Assembly: GCF_965221685.1 (NCBI RefSeq)
Contig: NZ_OZ244907.1
Source: Palauibacter sp022826685
Lineage (GTDB): Bacteria; Gemmatimonadota; Gemmatimonadetes; Palauibacterales; Palauibacteraceae
Strand: one strand, 5' to 3'
Length of the DNA stretch: 64,000 bases
Part shown: positions 16,441 through 24,476 of the stretch, piece by piece
How the letters are laid out: every line of letters begins with the position of its first letter
Position numbering within the stretch: position 1 is the first letter of the stretch
Notes under the pieces: generated by a model
Database searches by the model: none
What the model saw: only the letters and a program-made list of their open reading frames with translations
What the model was told of the DNA's origin: nothing
Made by a program: the position numbers and the translations under genes

Positions 16441-18168
16441 ATGAAAAAGAAGCTGACACTGCCGGCCGTCACGCTGGCTCTGGGAGTCGGCTTTTCGGGT
16501 TGCGACCTTCAGGTCAACAACCCGAACGAGCCGGACCGGGCCCGCGCTCTGGCCAGCCCGGATGACGTCGAATCGCTCATCGCCAGTTCCTACCAGCAGG
16601 TGTGGGCGATGGGCCACTACTGGAACAACGCGAACTTCGCGTTCAACCACATGTCGAGCCGGCACACGGCGACGTGGGGCAACAACGGCCAGAACGATCT
16701 CGGCCGGGAGCCCCGCGAGCCGATGCCGAACTCGACCTCCTATCGCTGGTCGTACGTGTTCTCGGAGCACTGGAACGACGCCTACGGAGGGATCGCGGCG
16801 GCGTCCGACGGGATCCGCGCGATCGACGAGGGTCTGGAGATCGGGCCGGGCGGCGAACGGAACGCGCGGGCCCGCGCCTTCGCCGTTTCGAGTCAGGCGA
16901 TGCTGAGTTGCCTTCTCTCGCTGTGGTACGATCAGGCCTTCATCGTCGACGAGACGACGGATCTCACCGGCGAACTCGAGACGGTCGACTACAACAGCAT
17001 GTTCAGCTACGCGATGGGCAAGCTGAACGAGGCGGAGTCCGCCGTGCGGGCGACGTCGTTCTCGCTCCCGGACACCTGGATCAACGGGAATGCTTGGGAC
17101 AACAACGAGTTCGCCGACTATCTCGTGGGGTGGAAGGCGCGCTGCGCGGCGAACATGCCGCGGACGGATGCCGAGGCGGCGGGTGCGAACTGGAGCCAGA
17201 TCATCTCCGACGCGCGGGCCGGCATCCAGAATGTCGTCGTCGTCGGCGAAGACCGTTCGTCCGACACGGCCTGGTATGACGACATGAAGGCCAAGGCGCA
17301 GCAGAACGGCACCTGGCACCGGATGCACATGGACTGGGCCGGCATGGCGGACCAGAGCGGGCAGTACCAGGACTGGCTGTCCTTCGAGACCTCGAAGCGG
17401 ACGGCGCGCAAGATGGATTTCGGGGACGACAAGCGTTACCCCGCCGTGAACGAGGATGGGACGCTGGGGGAGAGTGTGAGTCCCACGGCCGCTTCCATGG
17501 GCCCGATCCACCGCTACAACGCGAACATCATCTTCATCGCCTCGCGCGGGACGTACCGGCAGTCGCACTACGGAGATGCGCGGTACGACCACTACACCCT
17601 GAGCTGCAACTTCTGCGAGTCCGGGGACATGGAGGAGATGACGAGCCAGGAGATGGAGCACTACGTCGCGGAAGGCCTGTACCGGATGGGCGACTTCGGG
17701 GGGGCCGCGGACATCATCAATGTGACGCGGATGCAGGCCGGACTGCCTCCCGCGCCGGCGGATGCGACATCTCCGGTACCGTCCAACGGTGCGGGCGAGT
17801 GCACGCCCCGGAAGCGGTACGACCTGCAGGGGCGCTGCGGCAACCTGCGGGACGCGATCTGGTTCGAGCACTTCGAGAACGTGTTCAACGTGTTCGGCGG
17901 ACTCGAGTTCTGGCACGGGCGGCGCAACGACATCCTGCCCGCGGGCACGGCGCTGCAACTGCCGATGCCGGCCGCGGACCTGGAGGTCCTGCAGCGGGAC
18001 ATCTACACCTTCGGCGGGAGCGCGGGCGGTGCGGCCGGCAATCCGACGCCGCCGTCGATCGTTCCGGGCAGCCTCGACTCGGCGCTGGAGAGGGCGGCCC
18101 TAACGCTGCACCGCCTCCAGCGGCACCAAAAGGCCGCGCGAGCCAGCGAGGATCTGGTCGTGCGTTGA
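16441..18168 (+). CDS. SusD/RagB-type nutrient-binding lipoprotein, copy 2
   Basis: The product is 575 residues with a lipoprotein signal ending at Cys21 (VGFSGC). The NNPNEPDRARAL segment, the helical core and the C-terminal FEHFENVFNVFGGLEFWHGRR block match copies 1 and 3. Differences cluster in the region 290-400 (FETSKRTARK, then MGPIHRYNANIIF), the part of SusD proteins that usually contacts ligand, so specificity may have shifted. The internal SCNFC and GECTP...GRCG cysteines are kept. GGAGGGGTC lies directly before the ATG at 16441. It works with the preceding susC2 at the cell surface. The ligand is unknown. Confidence 0.92.
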   Translation: MKKKLTLPAVTLALGVGFSGCDLQVNNPNEPDRARALASPDDVESLIASSYQQVWAMGHYWNNANFAFNHMSSRHTATWGNNGQNDLGREPREPMPNSTSYRWSYVFSEHWNDAYGGIAAASDGIRAIDEGLEIGPGGERNARARAFAVSSQAMLSCLLSLWYDQAFIVDETTDLTGELETVDYNSMFSYAMGKLNEAESAVRATSFSLPDTWINGNAWDNNEFADYLVGWKARCAANMPRTDAEAAGANWSQIISDARAGIQNVVVVGEDRSSDTAWYDDMKAKAQQNGTWHRMHMDWAGMADQSGQYQDWLSFETSKRTARKMDFGDDKRYPAVNEDGTLGESVSPTAASMGPIHRYNANIIFIASRGTYRQSHYGDARYDHYTLSCNFCESGDMEEMTSQEMEHYVAEGLYRMGDFGGAADIINVTRMQAGLPPAPADATSPVPSNGAGECTPRKRYDLQGRCGNLRDAIWFEHFENVFNVFGGLEFWHGRRNDILPAGTALQLPMPAADLEVLQRDIYTFGGSAGGAAGNPTPPSIVPGSLDSALERAALTLHRLQRHQKAARASEDLVVR

Positions 18169-18185
18169 AAGTTGAGGAGAAATGA

Positions 18186-18213
18186 CCGGGGGGCGCCGGC
18201 GGGCGCCTCCCGG
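18186..18213 (+). terminator. Strong hairpin after susD2
   Basis: A 12-pair stem (CCGGGGGGCGCC with GGCGCCTCCCGG, one G-T pair) surrounds a four-base loop, 17 bases after the susD2 stop. There is no T tract. It probably separates the second and third SusCD units. Confidence 0.5.
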
Positions 18214-18253
18214 CCTGACTCGGATAAAGGACGGTCGTATACGAAGCACCAAC

Positions 18254-18282
18254 GGATCTCACTGCTACAAGGAGAGTGATCC
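18254..18282 (+). promoter_or_regulatory. Possible SD-sequestering stem at susC copy 3
   Basis: GGATC (18254-18258) and GATCC (18278-18282) flank AAGGAGAG just before the ATG. About 30 leader bases are nearly the same as before susC copy 1, showing the duplicated unit included the leader. Confidence 0.3.
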
Positions 18283-21200
18283 ATGTTGTTCAGGTTGTCA
18301 GGACGGCGGAAGCGCGCGAGCGCGCTGGCCGCCACGGCAGTGAGCGCCTGGCTCTTTATCGGCGCGGCCCCGCTGCTCGCTCAGGGAGCGATCTCGGGAA
18401 CGGTGACCGACGCGGAGTCGCTGGCCCCGGTGGCCGGCGCGCAGGTGTTCGTTGCGGGAACGGTGATCGGTGGGCTGACGGGTCTGGAGGGCACGTACCG
18501 GCTGGACGGCGTACCGGCGGGCGAGCAGACCGTGACGGTCCGCCTGATCGGCTACCGGGAGCTGTCGCAGACGGTGACGGTGGCGTCGGGTCAGGTGGCG
18601 ACGGCGGACTTCGCCGTGGAGCAGACGGCGCTTCGCCTCCAGGACATCGTCGTGACGGGCGTGGTGGGCGAGACGCCACAGGTGAAGCTCCCGTTCACGG
18701 TGGAGCGGCTGTCGGCGCAGGACCTTCCGGTCCCGGCGGCGGACGCCTCTTCGCTGTTGGCGGGGAAAGCCGCGGGCGTGTCGGTCATCTCGGCTTCGGG
18801 CCAGCCCGGCCAGCCGGCCTCGATCATGCTGCGCGGCCCGACGTCGATCAACGCCTCCGGCCGGAGCACGTCGCCGCTGATCGTGATCGACGGCGTGATC
18901 CAGTCCGAGGGCGCTTCGCTTTCCGACGTGGGCGCGCTGGACATCGACCACGTGGAGATCGTGAAGGGCGCGGCGGCGGCGTCGCTGTACGGTTCGCGGG
19001 CGCAGAACGGCGTGATCGAGATCACGACGAAGCGCGGCACGGGCCTGCAGACGAACTCGCTGAACGTCCTCGTGCGTGGCGAGTACGGCCTGGGCCAACT
19101 CGTCGGTGACATCGGCCTCGTGCGTTCGCATCCGTACACCATGAACGCGTCCGGCTCGAAGTTCATCGATTCGCAGGGCAACGAGGTCGACTTCCGCGAT
19201 CTCAACCGGCAGGGCTTCGGCTCGGCGCTGCTCTACAACCAGATCAATCCGGGCGAGCCGGGCACCACGTCCACCGCGTTCGCGAACCAGGCGTTCCCGG
19301 GTGAACTGTTCGACCACATGGACACGTTCTTCGATCCCGGCGAGACGATGGACCTCTACGGCGCCGTGACGGGCCGGTTCGGCGAGTCGAGCTTCCGGGT
19401 GAGCGTGGACCAGTTCAGCGAGGCGGGTGTGGTGAGCTGTTCGCAGTGCATCGACAACCTCGCCACGCTGAACGCGGACCGCGTCGCGCAGGGCCTGTCG
19501 GCCTTCGATGTCGGGGTTCCGGACGACGAGGGGTTCGAGCGACAGAACGTGCGCCTGAACGTCGACACGCGCTTCGGCGATCTCGACATCGCGGCGAGCG
19601 GCTTCTACTCGCGCTCCGACCAGGACGACAAGGCGGTCACGACGGGCGCCTTCTCGCGGCTCACCTTCATGTCGCCCGCGATCGAACTGACGGGCGTGTC
19701 GGCGTTCGACGGGTACCCCGACATCGACGCGGATCCGCAGTCGATCGAGGCGAACCCGCTCTACCTGCTCGCGGTGAACGACAGCCGGGACAAGCGCACG
19801 CGGTCGATGGGGTCGGTGGACCTCAACTTCTCGCCCGCGGCCATCGACTGGCTGACGCTCGAGGCGAACGCCTCCTTCGACCGGACGGACTTCCGGGACT
19901 ACACGATCCGGCCCAAGAACGAGCGGACGTCCAGCGCCAGCGGCACGGGCGAACTCACCGGCGGCAGCCTGCGCGAGTTCAACTTCACCGATGAGGCGAT
20001 CAACGCCTCCGTGACGCTCGGCGCGAGCCAGACGTTCATGGACGGCGACGTCACGGTGCGTGCGAAGGCCCGCTACCTCATCGAAGACCAGAGCTTCAAG
20101 TCGAACGGTGTGTTCGGCAGCCGGTTCTCGGTGCAGGACGTGCCGAACTTCGGCGCGATCATCGGCGAGACGAGCGGAAACAACCAGGTCCGCTCGATCA
20201 AGGCGGAAGGGCTGTTCGGGATCGCGAGCGTCGACTACCAGGGCCGCTACATCCTCGACGGCCTGATCCGTCGCGACGGCTCCTCGCTGTTCGGACCCGA
20301 TGAGCGGTGGCAGACGTACTACCGCGGCTCGGTCGCGTGGCGGGTGACGCAGGAAGACTTCTGGAACATCGACGCGATCGATGAGTTGAAGCTGCGCTTC
20401 TCGCTGGGTACGGCGGGCGGCCGCCCGAACTTCTATGCCCAGTACGAGACGTTCGGCGTCGCGCAGGGCGCGATCTTCCCGATCAACCTCGGGAACCGGG
20501 CGCTGAAGCCGGAGTTCACGACGGAGCGCGAAGCGGGGCTCAATTTCGTGTTCTTCGAGAACCTTGGTCTCGACCTGACGTACGCCTGGCAGACGACCGA
20601 CGACCAGCTCCTGCAGGTTCCGCAGGCGGCGTTCGTGGGCTTCTCGAACCAGTGGCAGAACGCGGGCGAGATCTCGGCGCAGACGTACGAGGTCTCGCTG
20701 CGCTACGCGGCGATCGACGAGCAGGACATGGGCCTGCAGTTCCGGCTGAACTGGGATCGGACGCGGCAGGAGATCACGCGTCTGGACGTTCCCGACTACA
20801 CGGTATCGACCTACTACGTTTCCGAGGGTCGTCCGCTGGGCGAGATGTGGGGCGAAGTCCTGGCGACCAGTTGTGCGGACCTGGCGCCGGTCGGCGTGTC
20901 GGCTTCCGACTGCAGCGCCAACTTCCAGGTCAACGACGACGGCCTTCTCGTCTTCACCGGCGGGCACAACCACACGGAGGGCTTCACGAAGAAGCTGTGG
21001 GGCACGCAGGGAACCGTGTCCACTCCGGACGGCGACCGCACTTACAGGTGGGGACATCCCTTCATGGTGCAGGACTACTCGCCGGCCTGCGTCTCCAAGA
21101 ACCCGGGCGACTACATGGAGAAGTGCCGGCTGACGGACTTCCTCCCGTTCGGGAACACGACGCCGGACTTCAGCGCTTCGTTCGCGACGAACTTCCGGTA

Positions 21201-21663
21201 TCGGAACCTCAGCCTGAACGCGCTCCTCGAGTCGTCGGTGGGTCACTCGATCTACAACAACACGGCGCAGTGGGCGCTTCGCGAACTGCGGGGCGAGGAC
21301 GTGGACCAGACGGGCAAGCCGCTCGAACTGAACAAGCCGACCGGCTACGCCTCGGTCATCTACAACGTCGGGTCGGACAACTCCTGGTTCCGCGAGGACG
21401 GCGACTGGCTCAAGGTCCGTGAGCTGTCACTCGGCTACACGCTGCCGGAATCGCTCACCTCGTCCGTGTTCGGAGACGTGTTCGACCGGGTCACGCTGAA
21501 CGCGATCGGACGCAACCTGTTCACGTTCACCGCATACCGCGGGTACGATCCCGAAGTCGGGCGAGACGGCGGGGAGGTCGGAAGCGCGACCTTGAACCGC
21601 TACGACAGCTTCGGTTACCCGAATTTCCGAACGTTCACCTTCTCGGCGGAACTCGTCTTCTGA
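18283..21663 (+). CDS. SusC/RagA-type TonB-dependent outer-membrane receptor, copy 3
   Basis: The product is 1126 residues: signal peptide to about 34, CarboxypepD_reg-like domain to about 120, plug to about 250 (DIDHVEIVKGAAAASLYGS), barrel to the terminal FSAELVF. It stays close to copy 1 over most of the plug and the first half of the barrel (LLAGKAAGVSVISASGQPGQ, TIRPKNER), so copies 1 and 3 are the more recent pair although copy 2 lies between them. The CSQC motif near 385 and later paired cysteines are present. Near 835-840 the DYTVSTYYVSEGR loop is specific to this copy. AAGGAGAG precedes the ATG at 18283. Its susD starts 54 bases downstream. Confidence 0.95.
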   Translation: MLFRLSGRRKRASALAATAVSAWLFIGAAPLLAQGAISGTVTDAESLAPVAGAQVFVAGTVIGGLTGLEGTYRLDGVPAGEQTVTVRLIGYRELSQTVTVASGQVATADFAVEQTALRLQDIVVTGVVGETPQVKLPFTVERLSAQDLPVPAADASSLLAGKAAGVSVISASGQPGQPASIMLRGPTSINASGRSTSPLIVIDGVIQSEGASLSDVGALDIDHVEIVKGAAAASLYGSRAQNGVIEITTKRGTGLQTNSLNVLVRGEYGLGQLVGDIGLVRSHPYTMNASGSKFIDSQGNEVDFRDLNRQGFGSALLYNQINPGEPGTTSTAFANQAFPGELFDHMDTFFDPGETMDLYGAVTGRFGESSFRVSVDQFSEAGVVSCSQCIDNLATLNADRVAQGLSAFDVGVPDDEGFERQNVRLNVDTRFGDLDIAASGFYSRSDQDDKAVTTGAFSRLTFMSPAIELTGVSAFDGYPDIDADPQSIEANPLYLLAVNDSRDKRTRSMGSVDLNFSPAAIDWLTLEANASFDRTDFRDYTIRPKNERTSSASGTGELTGGSLREFNFTDEAINASVTLGASQTFMDGDVTVRAKARYLIEDQSFKSNGVFGSRFSVQDVPNFGAIIGETSGNNQVRSIKAEGLFGIASVDYQGRYILDGLIRRDGSSLFGPDERWQTYYRGSVAWRVTQEDFWNIDAIDELKLRFSLGTAGGRPNFYAQYETFGVAQGAIFPINLGNRALKPEFTTEREAGLNFVFFENLGLDLTYAWQTTDDQLLQVPQAAFVGFSNQWQNAGEISAQTYEVSLRYAAIDEQDMGLQFRLNWDRTRQEITRLDVPDYTVSTYYVSEGRPLGEMWGEVLATSCADLAPVGVSASDCSANFQVNDDGLLVFTGGHNHTEGFTKKLWGTQGTVSTPDGDRTYRWGHPFMVQDYSPACVSKNPGDYMEKCRLTDFLPFGNTTPDFSASFATNFRYRNLSLNALLESSVGHSIYNNTAQWALRELRGEDVDQTGKPLELNKPTGYASVIYNVGSDNSWFREDGDWLKVRELSLGYTLPESLTSSVFGDVFDRVTLNAIGRNLFTFTAYRGYDPEVGRDGGEVGSATLNRYDSFGYPNFRTFTFSAELVF

Positions 21664-21717
21664 CGCCCTCCAGGAACGGGGGTTCGGATGGACATGGATT
21701 TGAGTAATGGAGGGGTC

Positions 21718-23451
21718 ATGAAAAGGAAGCTGACGCTGCCTGCCATTGCGCTGGCGCTGACGGTCGGCTTTACGGGTTGCGACCTGGCGGTCGACAACCT
21801 GAACGAGCCGGACCGGGCGCGAGCCCTGGCGGGCCCGGACGATGTGGAGACGCTCATCGCGAGCTCCTACCTCAAGGTCTGGGAAATCGGGCACTACTGG
21901 AACAACGCGAACTTCGCCTTCAACCACATGTCGAGTCGCCACACGGCGACCTGGGGCAACATGGGGATGAACGACCTCGGCCGTGAGCCCCGCGAGCCGC
22001 TGCCGAACTCGGCCTCGTACAGTCCGTCGTACATCTTCGAGGCGAACTGGGGTGACGCCTACGGCGGCATCTCGGCGGCCTCGGACGGGATACGGGCCCT
22101 CGATGAGGGTCTCGAGATCGGCCCCGGGGGCGAGCGTAACGTGCGTGCCCGCACGTTCGCGATGGCGAGCCAGGCCATACTGAACTGCCTGCTCTCGCTT
22201 TGGTACGATCAGGCGTTCATCGTCGACGAGACGGTGGATCTGACGGGCGAACTGGACACGGTGGACTACAACGCCGTCTACCAGTACGCCATGCAAAGGC
22301 TGGACGCGGCGGAGTCTGCCGCCCGCTCGTCCTCGTTCACGCTCCCGGAAACGTGGATCAACGGGAATCCCTGGGACAACAACCAGTTCGCCGATTACCT
22401 GGTGAGCTGGAAGGCGCGCTGTGCGGCCAACCTGCCGCGGACGGATGCGGAGGCTGCGGGCGTGAACTGGGGCAAGGTCATTTCGGATTCCGAGAACGGC
22501 ATTCGCGAACTCGTGGCCATCGGCGAGGACCGCTCCTCCGGCACTCCGTGGTGGAGCGGAATCAAGATCTTCATGCAGGAGAACCGGACTTGGCACCGGA
22601 TGCACATGGACTGGGTCGGCATGGCGGATCAGAGCGGCCAGTACCAGGACTGGCTGACGTTCCCCACGGAGCAGCGGACGGCGCGCGAGATGACGTTCGG
22701 GGATGACAAGCGGTTCCCGGCGGTCAACGAGCACGGCACGCTCGGGGAGCCGGTGAGCCCTTCGGCGGCCTCGTACGGCCCGCGGCACCGGTACAACGCG
22801 ACAATCATCTTCCGTCCGGAGCGCGGAACGTACCGGCAGTCGCACTACGGCGACTCGCGATACGACGACTACACGCTGAGTTGCAGCCGCTGCGAGTTCG
22901 GCGCGATGGAGTCCATGACGCACCAGGAGATGGACACCTACGTCGCGGAAGCCCACTACCGCATGGGGAACTTCGGAGCCGCCGCGGACATCGTGAACAA
23001 GACGCGCATGGAGGCGGGCCTGCCGCCCGCGCCGTCGAACCCGACGGATGCCGTGCCCACCAACGCGGCGGGCGAGTGTACGCCGCGGAAGCGGTACGAC
23101 GTGCAGGGCCGTTGCGGGAACCTGCGCGACGCGATGTGGTTCGAGCACTTCGAGAACGTGTTCAACGTGTTCGGCGGGCTCGAGTTCTGGCACGGACGGC
23201 GGAACGACATCATGCCGGCGGGAAGTGCGCTGCAACTGCCGATCCCGGCCGCGGATCTCGAGGTGTTGCAGCGGGACATCTACACCTTCGGCGGGGGAGA
23301 GGCGAGTTCGGCCGGAAACCCCATCCCGCCCTCGATCGTGCCGGGCAGTCTCGACGCTGCGCTGCTGCGTGCGGCGTACTCGCTGGAACGTATCCAGAGG
23401 AGTCTCGCGACTGAGAGTCGGGCGGCAAACGCCGATCTCGTAGTCCGTTAG
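21718..23451 (+). CDS. SusD/RagB-type nutrient-binding lipoprotein, copy 3
   Basis: The product is 577 residues with a lipoprotein signal ending at Cys21 (VGFTGC). Helical SusD core, SCSRC near 385, GECTP...GRCG and the FEHFENVFNVFGGLEFWHGRR block are all conserved. The C-terminus is a little longer than in copies 1 and 2. I start at the ATG at 21718 (after GGAGGGGTC); an in-frame ATG ten codons upstream would put an acidic stretch before the signal peptide. It is the last member of the array, and a perfect 14-pair hairpin follows 56 bases downstream. Confidence 0.92.
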   Translation: MKRKLTLPAIALALTVGFTGCDLAVDNLNEPDRARALAGPDDVETLIASSYLKVWEIGHYWNNANFAFNHMSSRHTATWGNMGMNDLGREPREPLPNSASYSPSYIFEANWGDAYGGISAASDGIRALDEGLEIGPGGERNVRARTFAMASQAILNCLLSLWYDQAFIVDETVDLTGELDTVDYNAVYQYAMQRLDAAESAARSSSFTLPETWINGNPWDNNQFADYLVSWKARCAANLPRTDAEAAGVNWGKVISDSENGIRELVAIGEDRSSGTPWWSGIKIFMQENRTWHRMHMDWVGMADQSGQYQDWLTFPTEQRTAREMTFGDDKRFPAVNEHGTLGEPVSPSAASYGPRHRYNATIIFRPERGTYRQSHYGDSRYDDYTLSCSRCEFGAMESMTHQEMDTYVAEAHYRMGNFGAAADIVNKTRMEAGLPPAPSNPTDAVPTNAAGECTPRKRYDVQGRCGNLRDAMWFEHFENVFNVFGGLEFWHGRRNDIMPAGSALQLPIPAADLEVLQRDIYTFGGGEASSAGNPIPPSIVPGSLDAALLRAAYSLERIQRSLATESRAANADLVVR

Positions 23452-23507
23452 CACTTCCTCTGCGGGGATCCCGTGCGGGGGCGCCCGCAGGGGTCTTCAG
23501 GCTGGAG

Positions 23508-23543
23508 GCGGAGGCCACCGGGTTTCGTTCCGGTGGCCTCCGC
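23508..23543 (+). terminator. Perfect 14-pair hairpin closing the SusCD array
   Basis: GCGGAGGCCACCGG pairs without mismatch with CCGGTGGCCTCCGC around the loop GTTTCGTT. No T tract follows. Its place just after the last susD, before a new promoter, marks it as the array's transcription end. Confidence 0.65.
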
Positions 23544-23593
23544 GCATCCGGGACCCGACGTGTCAGAAAAGGCGGACTTCGGACGTTTCCTCG

Positions 23594-23623
23594 TTGTGCG
23601 GCGGTCGTCCGCCCCACTAGCTT
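23594..23623 (+). promoter_or_regulatory. Predicted promoter for the small lipoprotein gene
   Basis: TTGTGC (23594-23599), an 18-base spacer and TAGCTT (23618-23623), 43 bases before the ATG at 23667. The box pair matches the elements at 2162, 46649 and 62935. Confidence 0.5.
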
Positions 23624-23666
23624 CCGGCTGCGGAGAACGATCCCGAGCAAGAGTACAGAGGCATAC

Positions 23667-23867
23667 ATGAGACTGAGAGCCACGCACTTCCTGGCGACAT
23701 GCGCGGTCCTGATCGGTTTGGCCGGGGTGTCGGCGACCGGGTGTCTGGACCTCACCGTCGGGCCCACGGTTCCGTCCGTCGATTCGACGGAAGACACCGC
23801 GCTCGATGAGCCGGGCAACACGAATCCGGGGAGCAACATCGTCCCGATCCTCCCGGAGAGTCGTTAG
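23667..23867 (+). CDS. Small lipoprotein of unknown function
   Basis: The product is 66 residues. It has a clear lipoprotein signal: positive start MRLR, hydrophobic helix, lipobox SATGC with the lipidated Cys at 26. Only about 41 residues remain after processing. They are acidic and rich in Pro, Thr, Ser and Asn (VPSVDSTEDTALDEPGN), so probably unstructured and surface-displayed or periplasmic. It has its own predicted promoter and an AGAGG ribosome site. It lies between the SusCD array and folK. No family is recognised. It could be an accessory of the array or an independent small lipoprotein. Confidence 0.65.
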   Translation: MRLRATHFLATCAVLIGLAGVSATGCLDLTVGPTVPSVDSTEDTALDEPGNTNPGSNIVPILPESR

Positions 23868-23888
23868 CGATTCGGCGCCCGGCGCGCC

Positions 23889-24476
23889 TTGACGGGCTCC
23901 GATCGGCCATCTTCCGGCATCCCATCCTCCGGCATCCCATCCTCCCGTACCGACGGCTCGCTGCGGGAGGTCGCCCTCGGGATGGGATCGAATCTGGGTT
24001 CCCGCATCGACCATCTGCGCGCCGCCGCGCGGCGCCTGGCGAAGACGGTGCTTGTCGAACCCCGGTTCTCCAGGGTCTATGAAACCACGCCGGCATACGA
24101 CCTGGACCAACCCGCCTACCTGAACGCCTGCTGCGTGGGATGGACCCGTCTCGAGCCCGGCGCTCTGCTCGTCTCGCTCAAGGATCTCGAATCGAACGCC
24201 GGACGCGACCCGGACGCGCCGAGATTCTCCTCCCGCCCTCTCGATCTCGACATCCTTCTCTACGCGGACGAAATTGCGGAAACACCGCGCCTGACGATTC
24301 CACACGCCGCCCTCGCGGAGCGGGCCTTCGTTCTCCTGCCGCTGGCGGAGGTTGCCGGCGCCTGGCGACATCCCGTGCTCGGGCGCTCGATCGCCGAGTT
24401 GGCGGCCGCTATCGGCCCGGAGGGTGTCGCCGTCACGGATCTGCGCCTGACCGGTGCTTCCGATGGAGGCTCATGA
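23889..24476 (+). CDS. folK: 2-amino-4-hydroxy-6-hydroxymethyldihydropteridine pyrophosphokinase
   Basis: The product is 195 residues from a TTG start. The HPPK domain begins at REVALGMGSNLGSR, continues with YETTPAY and AYLNACC, and has the signature RPLDLDILLYAD with the two metal-binding aspartates. IPHAALAERAFVLLPL follows. It transfers diphosphate from ATP to the pterin in folate synthesis. The first 25 residues before the domain are a Ser/Pro-rich stretch encoded by an imperfect direct repeat (CATCCCATCCTCC units at about 23918-23945), and the TTG has no good ribosome site. The true start could therefore be a rarer codon near 23961. Its stop overlaps aroB by four bases. Confidence 0.88.
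   Translation: MTGSDRPSSGIPSSGIPSSRTDGSLREVALGMGSNLGSRIDHLRAAARRLAKTVLVEPRFSRVYETTPAYDLDQPAYLNACCVGWTRLEPGALLVSLKDLESNAGRDPDAPRFSSRPLDLDILLYADEIAETPRLTIPHAALAERAFVLLPLAEVAGAWRHPVLGRSIAELAAAIGPEGVAVTDLRLTGASDGGS

Noticed and set aside
18298..21246. A 982-codon open frame antisense to susC copy 3
   Set aside because: Same reason: antisense shadow with no recognisable domain.
23918..23946. Direct repeats near the folK start as a CRISPR-like or recombination array
   Set aside because: Only two imperfect units of about 14 bases without spacers; they are coding and give a Ser/Pro/Ile repeat.
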